Shown piece after piece: positions 58,557 through 64,000 of a DNA stretch of 64,000 nucleotides (positions within the stretch are counted from its first letter, which is position 1; each line of letters opens with the position of its first letter). The position numbers and the translations under genes are program-made. This DNA is from Variovorax sp. J22G73 (GTDB taxonomy: Bacteria; Pseudomonadota; Gammaproteobacteria; Burkholderiales; Burkholderiaceae_C). Under the pieces are notes generated by a model, which had not been told where the DNA came from, did no database searches, and saw only the letters and a program-made list of their open reading frames with translations. The stretch is from the NCBI RefSeq assembly GCF_030317035.1, contig NZ_JASZYK010000002.1:248001-312000 (forward strand), in the 5' to 3' direction.

Positions 58557-59498
58557 ATGAATCTGCATCAGTTCAAGTTTGTTCAGGAAGCCGTGCGGCG
58601 CAACCTGAACCTCACCGAGGCGGCCAAGGCCCTCCACACCTCGCAACCCGGGGTGTCCAAGGCCATCATCGAGCTCGAGGAAGAACTGGGCGTCGAGATC
58701 TTCGCGCGCCACGGCAAGCGCCTGAAACGCGTGACCGAGCCCGGCCAGCACGTCATTGCGAGCATCGAGCTGATCATGCGCGAGGTGGGCAACCTGAAGC
58801 GCATCGGCGAGCAGTTCAGCGCGCAGGACAGCGGCACCCTCTCCATCGCCACCACCCACACCCAGGCGCGCTACGTGCTGCCGGTGCCCGTGGCCAACCT
58901 GCGCGAGGCCTACCCCAAGGTCAACGTGAGCCTGCACCAGGGCTCGCCCGACCAGGTGGCGCGCATGGTGATCGATGAAATCGCCGAAATCGGCATCGCC
59001 ACCGAGTCGCTGGACGGCTACGCCGAACTCGTGACGCTGCCCTGCTACGAGTGGCAGCACGTGCTTGTGCTGCCCAAGGACCATCCGCTGGCGGCCAAGG
59101 AGCGCATTTCGCTCGAGGACCTGGCGCTGGAACCCATCATCACGTACCACCCTTCGTTCACCGGCCGCACGCGCATCGACCATGCGTTCGCCCAGAAAAA
59201 GCTCACGCCGCGCATCGCGCTCGAAGCCATCGACTCCGACGTGATCAAGACCTACGTGCGCCTCGGCCTGGGCGTGGGCATCGTGGCCGAAATGGCGGTG
59301 CGCGACGAGTCGAATGCCGACCTCGTGGTGCGCCCCATGGGCCATGTGTTCGGCCAGAATATCGCGCGGGTCGCGTTCAAGCGCAGTGCCTATCTGCGCA
59401 ACTTCGTCTTCAAGTTCGCGGAGCTGCTGTCCGACCGCCTCGACCGCAACCTGATCGCCAAGGCCTTGAGCGGCCACCAACAAGACTACGAGCTGTAA
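58557..59498 (+). CDS. cysB: LysR-type regulator CysB-like
   Basis: 313 residues. HTH with FVQEAVRRNLNLTEAAKALH and TSQPGVSKAIIELEEELGVE, the CysB-typical spacing. The effector domain includes TLSIATTHTQARYVLPVPVA (the TTHTQARYVLP motif is a hallmark of CysB/Cbl) and ITYHPSFTGRTRIDHAF. It activates sulfate assimilation genes, with N- or O-acetylserine as inducer. It stands next to cbiX, which supplies siroheme for sulfite reductase. A dyad lies ahead of the gene. Confidence 0.94.
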   Translation: MNLHQFKFVQEAVRRNLNLTEAAKALHTSQPGVSKAIIELEEELGVEIFARHGKRLKRVTEPGQHVIASIELIMREVGNLKRIGEQFSAQDSGTLSIATTHTQARYVLPVPVANLREAYPKVNVSLHQGSPDQVARMVIDEIAEIGIATESLDGYAELVTLPCYEWQHVLVLPKDHPLAAKERISLEDLALEPIITYHPSFTGRTRIDHAFAQKKLTPRIALEAIDSDVIKTYVRLGLGVGIVAEMAVRDESNADLVVRPMGHVFGQNIARVAFKRSAYLRNFVFKFAELLSDRLDRNLIAKALSGHQQDYEL

Positions 59499-59510
59499 AC
59501 AGGATCACCC

Positions 59511-59600
59511 CCAGTCTTCGCGCACTTCGTGTCGCTCCGCCAACCCCCTTCCGGGGGCAACACCAGCGGCCCGGCAAAGCCGGTTCCGCGGTGTTCCTGG
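59511..59600. repeat. Hairpin-rich intergenic element (probable dispersed repeat)
   Basis: CCCCC (59544-59548) and GGGGG (59553-59557) form a short hairpin, followed by a 37-base imperfect hairpin: AACACC (59559-59564) with GGTGTT (59590-59595), GCGG with CCGC, and CCGGC with GCCGG around AAA. The adjacent text (CTTCGCGCACTTCGTGTCGC) is one I recall as recurring between genes in Variovorax-like genomes; only one copy is in this window. It lies between cysB and the aminotransferase gene. Confidence 0.5.
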
Positions 59601-59654
59601 AAGGGAGACGAGAGGTGGGTTGCGCGCGGCGCAATAAGCAAAATCACGAACATC

Positions 59655-60821
59655 ATGAGCACGTCACCACGCACGCCCGACGTCGGCACCAAGCTGCCCT
59701 CCGTCGGCACCACCATCTTCACGGTCATGTCGACCCTGGCCGCCGAGAAGAACGCGGTCAACCTGGGCCAGGGCTTTCCGGATTTCAACTGCGATCCGAA
59801 GCTGCTCGAAGACGTGACGGCCGCCATGGCCGCGGGCCACAACCAGTACCCGCCGATGCCGGGCATTCCGGCGCTGCGCGACGCCATCGCCGCGAAGATC
59901 TCGGCGCTGTATGGCCATACGTACAGCGCCGCCAGCGAAATCACCGTCACCGCCGGCGCCACGCAGGCCATCATCACGGCCATCCTCGCGGTGGTGCGCC
60001 CGGGCGACGAGGTGATCGTGCTGGAGCCCTGCTACGACAGCTACGTGCCCAACATCGAGCTGGCCGGTGGCAGCGTGGTGCGCGTGCCGCTCGTGCCCGG
60101 CACCTTCCGCCCCGACTTCGACAAGATCGCCGCCGCGCTCACGCCGCGCACGCGCGCCATCATCATCAACACGCCGCACAACCCGAGCGCCACGGTCTGG
60201 ACCGAGGCCGAGATGCGCAAGCTCGAAGAGCTGCTGGCGCCCACCGACGTGTTCGTGATCAGCGACGAGGTGTACGAGCACATGGTGTTCGACAGCGCCC
60301 GCCACGAAAGCGTGGCGCGCTTCGCGGGCCTGGCCGCGCGCAGCTTCATCGTGAGCAGCTTCGGCAAGACCTACCACGTCACCGGCTGGAAGGTCGGCTT
60401 CGTGGCGGCGCCGGCACCGCTGATGGCCGAATTCCGCAAGGTGCACCAGTTCAACGTGTTCACCGTGAACACGCCCATGCAGCATGCCCTGGCGCGCTAC
60501 ATGGCCGAGCCCAAGCCCTACCTGGAGCTGCCGGCCTTCTACCAGCGCAAGCGCGACCTGTTCGCCGCCGGCCTGGCCGAGAAGACGCGCTTCAAGCTGC
60601 TGCGCAGCGAGGGCAGCTACTTCCAGTGCGTCGACATCTCGGCGGTGAGCGACCTGTCGGAAGCCGACTTCTGCCTCTGGCTCACGAGCGAGATCGGCGT
60701 GGCCGCCATTCCGCTGTCGGCGTTCTACGGCAACGGTTTCGACCAGCGCGTGGTGCGCTTCTGCTTCGCCAAGAAAGACGAGACCTTGCTCGCTGCGCTG
60801 GAGCGGCTGGCAAGGCTCTGA
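59655..60821 (+). CDS. PLP-dependent class I aminotransferase (methionine/aromatic type)
   Basis: 388 residues from ATG 59655; the frame opens at 59529, but the upstream part is the repeat element. Fold type I: NAVNLGQGFPDFNCDP, TVTAGATQAIITAILAVV, NTPHNPSATVW, the Schiff-base Lys in SSFGKTYHVTGWKVGF and the Arg in VVRFCFAKK. It is close to YbdL/MtnE, which transaminates 2-keto-4-methylthiobutyrate to methionine, or to kynurenine aminotransferases. The position after cysB fits sulfur metabolism, but the substrate is not fixed by sequence. Confidence 0.9.
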   Translation: MSTSPRTPDVGTKLPSVGTTIFTVMSTLAAEKNAVNLGQGFPDFNCDPKLLEDVTAAMAAGHNQYPPMPGIPALRDAIAAKISALYGHTYSAASEITVTAGATQAIITAILAVVRPGDEVIVLEPCYDSYVPNIELAGGSVVRVPLVPGTFRPDFDKIAAALTPRTRAIIINTPHNPSATVWTEAEMRKLEELLAPTDVFVISDEVYEHMVFDSARHESVARFAGLAARSFIVSSFGKTYHVTGWKVGFVAAPAPLMAEFRKVHQFNVFTVNTPMQHALARYMAEPKPYLELPAFYQRKRDLFAAGLAEKTRFKLLRSEGSYFQCVDISAVSDLSEADFCLWLTSEIGVAAIPLSAFYGNGFDQRVVRFCFAKKDETLLAALERLARL

Positions 60822-60974
60822 CGCGCCACGGGTTCAGCGCCGACGGCGCCCGGCCCCGGCAATGACGCGGCGGTAGGACGTTGGCTGACCGCCGAAGGGG
60901 CCGCTCTCCGGCGATCCAGGCGACGGGGCGGGAGGAGCATCAACGCTCATCACAACAACTGCCCTGGAGAAACC

Positions 60975-61133
60975 ATGTCGCTCTCGTTCATTCTGCTGAT
61001 CGTCCTGATCCTGATACTGATCGGCGCGCTGCCGAGCTGGGGTTACAGCCGGTCCTGGGGCTACGGACCCAGCGGCGGCGTCGGCCTGATCGTCGTCATC
61101 ATCGTCATCCTGGTGCTCATGGGTCGCATATAG
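60975..61133 (+). CDS. DUF3309 small hydrophobic protein
   Basis: 52 residues, starting MSLSFILLIVLILILIGALP with SWGYSRSWGYGPSGG in the middle and VIIVILVLMGRI at the end: two membrane segments flanking a Gly/Tyr/Ser-rich turn, the DUF3309 pattern. Shine-Dalgarno TGGAG precedes ATG 60975. Function unknown; such proteins often appear in stress regulons. A terminator follows at 61153. Confidence 0.85.
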   Translation: MSLSFILLIVLILILIGALPSWGYSRSWGYGPSGGVGLIVVIIVILVLMGRI

Positions 61134-61152
61134 GCCCGGCGAGCAGCCCATG

Positions 61153-61178
61153 AAAAAGCCCGCGAAAGCGGGCTTTTT
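61153..61178. terminator. Terminator after the DUF3309 gene
   Basis: AAAAAGCCCGC (61153-61163) pairs with GCGGGCTTTTT (61168-61178) around GAAA, followed by more T. It can work in both directions and also closes the convergent hrpA gene. Confidence 0.9.
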
Positions 61179-61213
61179 TTATTTGCGCGCGGCGGCATGA
61201 ACAGCGCCACTTC

Positions 61214-64000
61214 TCAGGCCTGCAACTGCCCCCAAGCCTTGTCGAGCCGCTTCACGCTCACCGGCTGCGGCGTGCGCAGCTCCTGCGCGAAGAAGCTCAC
61301 GCGCAGCTCCTCGAGCAGCCAGCGGAACTCGAGCATGCGGTCGTCCACCACGCCCTTGCGCTCGGCCACCAGGCGCCAGTAGCGCTGGTCCTGCGGCTTC
61401 AGCTCGGCCAGCTTGGCGGCGTCGCGCGCCGGGTCTGCGCGCAGCTTGTCCAGCCGCAGCACGATGGCTTTCAGGTAGCGCGCAAAGTGCTGCAGCTGCG
61501 TCCACGGCGCATCGGCGATGAAGCGCTTGCCGACCAGGCGCTGCAGCTGCTGCGCGGCGTCCTGCACGGCATCGGGCTGGATCTTGGTGTCCTTGATCTT
61601 GCGCGCCGCCGCGGCGTACTCCACCAGGATGGTCGAGGCCAGCCGCGCCACCTCGTTGGCGATCAGCGTGAGGCGCCCACGACCCTCCTCCAGCCGCTTC
61701 TTGAAAGCGAACTCGTCGGTGGGCAACGGCTCCTGCAGGAAGGCGCGGTCGATGGCCACGTCGATGATCTGCGTGCGCAGCTCTTCCGACGTGCCCAGCG
61801 GCATGAAGGCCACCGACATCTTCTGCAGGTCGGGGATGTTCTTCTCGAGGTACTTGAGCGCGTCTTTCAGCTGCAGCGCGAACAGCCGGCGCAGGCCCGC
61901 GCGGTGCTTGGCCGCGGCCACCGCGGGCTCGTCGAACACCTCGATGGTCACGGCGTCGCCCTCGTCGCGCAACGCCGGAAAGCCGATGAGCGACTGCGAG
62001 CCGCGGCGCACTTCCATCAGCTCGGGCAGCTCGCCGAAGGTCCACGCCGTGTAGCGCTGGCCCGCGGGCAAGGCGGCCGGCGCGGGCGCGCTGGCGACCT
62101 TGGCGGGGGCCTTCGTACCCTCGTCGGATGCGGCGGCCTTCTTCTCTGGCGACGCCTTCACATTCAGCCCCGCCAGCGCCTGGAACGCGCCGCGCGCCTG
62201 CGCGCCCAGCTCGGCCTTCAGCGCCCCCAGGTTGCGGCCCATGCCCAGCTGGCGGCCATGCTCGTCGACCACGCGCAGGTTCATGAACAGGTGCGGCGCC
62301 AGCATGTCCAGCTTGAAGTCGGCGCGCTTCACGTCGATGCTGGTCATGTCGCGCACGCGCTTGAGCAGCACGTCTGTCAGCGAGCCGGTGCCGAACAGCT
62401 CGGGCTCCGACAGCGCCTCGGCAAGCTTGGTCGCCGACTCGGGCAGCGGCACCAGCCGCGAGCGCGGGCGCTGCGGCAGGCTCTTGAGCAACGCCTGGAT
62501 CTTGTCCTTGAGCATGCCCGTCACCAGCCACTCGCAGCGCTCCTCGCTCACCTGGTTCAGCACGAAGAGCGGCACGCTGACCGTGAGGCCGTCCTTCGCG
62601 TCGCCGGGTTCGTGCAGGTAGGTGGCGGCGCAGTCCACGCCGCCCAGGCGCAGCGTGGCCGGGAACGACTGCGTGGTGATGCCCGCCGCCTGGTGGCGCA
62701 TGAGCTCTTCACGCGTGAGGAACAGCAGGCGCGGCTGCTCCTTCGTGGCCTGGCGGTACCAGTGCTCGAAGGTGATGCCGCTGGCCACGTCGGCGGGCAG
62801 CTGCGCGTCGTAGAAGGCGAAGATCAGCTCGTCGTCGACCAGCACGTCCTGCCGGCGCGACTTGTGCTCCAGCCCCTCGACCTCGCGCACCAGCTTGCGG
62901 TTGGCCTGCAGGAACGGAAACTTCGTTTCCCACTGCCCGGCGACCAGCGCTTCGCGAATGAAGATCTCTCGCGCCGCCACCGGGTCGACCTTGGTGAAGT
63001 CGACGCGCCGCCCGCTGTACACCACCAGGCCGTACAGCGTGGCGCGCTCCAGCGCCGAGACCTGCGCGCCCTTTTTCTCCCAATGCGGGTCGAGCAGCTG
63101 CTTCTTCAGCAGGTGGCCGGCAATCTGCTCCAGCCACTGCGGCTCGATGTTGGCCACGCCGCGCCCGAAGAGCCGCGTGGTCTCCACCAGCTCGGCCGCG
63201 ACGATCCAGCGGCCCGGCTTCTTCTTCAGGTGGGCGCCGGGGTGCTTGTAGAACTTGATGCCGCGCGCGCCCAGGTAGGCCTCGTCGTCTTCCAACTTCC
63301 AGCCCACATTGCCCAGCAGGCCGGCCAGCATCGACAGGTGCAGCGGCTCGTAGCCCGCGGGCTCGCTGTTGAGGCGCCACTTGTGCTCGGTGACGACCGT
63401 GAGCAGTTGCGAATGAATGTCGCGCCACTCGCGCACGCGGCGGATGTTGATGAAGTTCTGCCGCAGCAATTGCTCGTACTGGCGGTTGCTGAGCTTGTGG
63501 GTGTCGCCGTGCCCGCCGCGTGCGTCGGCAATCCACTTCCACAGCCGCAGGTAGCCGCTGAACTCGCTCTTGTCGTCGTCGAACTTCGAATGCGCCTGGT
63601 CGGCCTGCTGCTGCGCTTCCATCGGCCGGTCGCGCACGTCCTGCACGCTCAGGGCCGACGCGATGACCAGCACTTCTTCGAGCGCGCCGCGCGAGCGGGC
63701 CTCCAGGATCATGCGGCCCACGCGCGGGTCCAGCGGCAGCCGCGACAGCTCGGCGCCGGTCTGCGTGAGCTCGTTGGCGTCGTCGACCGCGCCCAGTTCG
63801 TTGAGCAGCTGGTAGCCGTCGGCGATGGCGCGCGGCGACGGCGCCTCCAGGAACGGAAAGCGCGCCACGTCGCCCAGGCGCAGCGACTTCATGCGCAGGA
63901 TGACGCCCGCGAGCGACGAGCGCAGGATTTCGGGGTCGGTGAAGCGCGGGCGGCCGTCGAAGTCTTTCTCGTCGTACAGCCGGATGCAGATGCCGTTCGC
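61214..64000 (-). CDS. hrpA: ATP-dependent RNA helicase HrpA (5' end outside window)
   Basis: 929 codons are visible; the frame stays open to the window edge. The first visible residues (ANGICIRLYDEKDFDGRPRF) are the HrpA helicase C-terminal end of the RecA-like motor, then the HA2/OB region (ILEARSRGALEEVLVIASAL, SVQDVRDRP), and the long HrpA-specific DUF3418 tail (about residues 350-929 of the visible part). The full protein is normally near 1300 residues. Bacterial HrpA acts on mRNA and stalled ribosomes. The N-terminal DEAH domain is off the window. Confidence 0.95.
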   Translation of the reverse strand, partial: ANGICIRLYDEKDFDGRPRFTDPEILRSSLAGVILRMKSLRLGDVARFPFLEAPSPRAIADGYQLLNELGAVDDANELTQTGAELSRLPLDPRVGRMILEARSRGALEEVLVIASALSVQDVRDRPMEAQQQADQAHSKFDDDKSEFSGYLRLWKWIADARGGHGDTHKLSNRQYEQLLRQNFINIRRVREWRDIHSQLLTVVTEHKWRLNSEPAGYEPLHLSMLAGLLGNVGWKLEDDEAYLGARGIKFYKHPGAHLKKKPGRWIVAAELVETTRLFGRGVANIEPQWLEQIAGHLLKKQLLDPHWEKKGAQVSALERATLYGLVVYSGRRVDFTKVDPVAAREIFIREALVAGQWETKFPFLQANRKLVREVEGLEHKSRRQDVLVDDELIFAFYDAQLPADVASGITFEHWYRQATKEQPRLLFLTREELMRHQAAGITTQSFPATLRLGGVDCAATYLHEPGDAKDGLTVSVPLFVLNQVSEERCEWLVTGMLKDKIQALLKSLPQRPRSRLVPLPESATKLAEALSEPELFGTGSLTDVLLKRVRDMTSIDVKRADFKLDMLAPHLFMNLRVVDEHGRQLGMGRNLGALKAELGAQARGAFQALAGLNVKASPEKKAAASDEGTKAPAKVASAPAPAALPAGQRYTAWTFGELPELMEVRRGSQSLIGFPALRDEGDAVTIEVFDEPAVAAAKHRAGLRRLFALQLKDALKYLEKNIPDLQKMSVAFMPLGTSEELRTQIIDVAIDRAFLQEPLPTDEFAFKKRLEEGRGRLTLIANEVARLASTILVEYAAAARKIKDTKIQPDAVQDAAQQLQRLVGKRFIADAPWTQLQHFARYLKAIVLRLDKLRADPARDAAKLAELKPQDQRYWRLVAERKGVVDDRMLEFRWLLEELRVSFFAQELRTPQPVSVKRLDKAWGQLQA

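Overview
The window is a dense, roughly 65-70% G+C stretch of a betaproteobacterial chromosome, most probably Comamonadaceae and Variovorax-like. The basis is recognised gene content and order (rimP-nusA-infB-rbfA-truB-typA, pepA-holC divergent from lptFG, cbiX-cysB, guaB/guaA, smpB/ratA/rnfH), a Bug-type binding protein, and many ATGA, TGATG and GTGA overlaps. No insertion sequence, phage or CRISPR array is visible. No gene-free stretch exceeds 300 bp; the longest is about 275 bp at 17238-17512, where I see nothing.

1-4.6 kb: an ankyrin-repeat exported protein (cut by the window edge) overlaps a secreted GlcG/HbpS-type protein. Upstream lies a FixJ-type two-component system (regulator and sensor kinase, ATGA overlap). 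A perfect dyad sits between the two units. A DUF72 gene diverges from the kinase.

4.6-15 kb: a nag-type salicylate 5-hydroxylase operon (nagAa, nagG, nagH, then a chorismate-mutase/isochorismate-pyruvate-lyase-like gene, a Bug binding protein, nagAb and a RidA protein) is read away from a divergent NahR/NagR-like regulator, with a dyad operator between them. Beyond the regulator are an inner-membrane PepSY protein and a FyuA-like TonB receptor, with a Fur-box-like site and a divergent PchR/YbtA-like AraC regulator. Salicylate chemistry and a receptor of the phenolate-siderophore type therefore lie side by side.

15-24 kb: two 2H phosphoesterases of the ThpR type, a beta-barrel outer membrane protein with a TTG start, a nitroreductase, and a LysR regulator divergent from a glutathione S-transferase whose start lacks a Shine-Dalgarno and overlaps the stop of a 20-codon leader ORF. 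Then come guaA and guaB, with a Phd/VapC-type toxin-antitoxin pair and its operator array lodged between them.

24-30 kb: DUF4124, rnfH, ratA and smpB, then an ECF sigma/anti-sigma pair flanked by two near-identical small COG4315-type secreted proteins, and a membrane-anchored protein of unknown function.

30-46 kb: the translation operon rimP to typA with clear terminators, then a yejABEF peptide/microcin C ABC importer with an MFS gene attached, and divergent fabI.

46-64 kb: a periplasmic-type ATP-dependent DNA ligase, a large Orn/Lys/Arg decarboxylase, an NfeD/SPFH pair, tRNA-Ser(GGA), a coiled-coil protein with an orphan receiver, a Liv-type binding protein, holC and pepA, lptF-lptG-cbiX-cysB, an aminotransferase, a 52-residue DUF3309 protein and the C-terminal part of hrpA. 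Most of the window is core genome; the accessory-looking parts are the salicylate/iron block, the toxin-antitoxin insertion, and the A/T-richer 2H gene below guaA.
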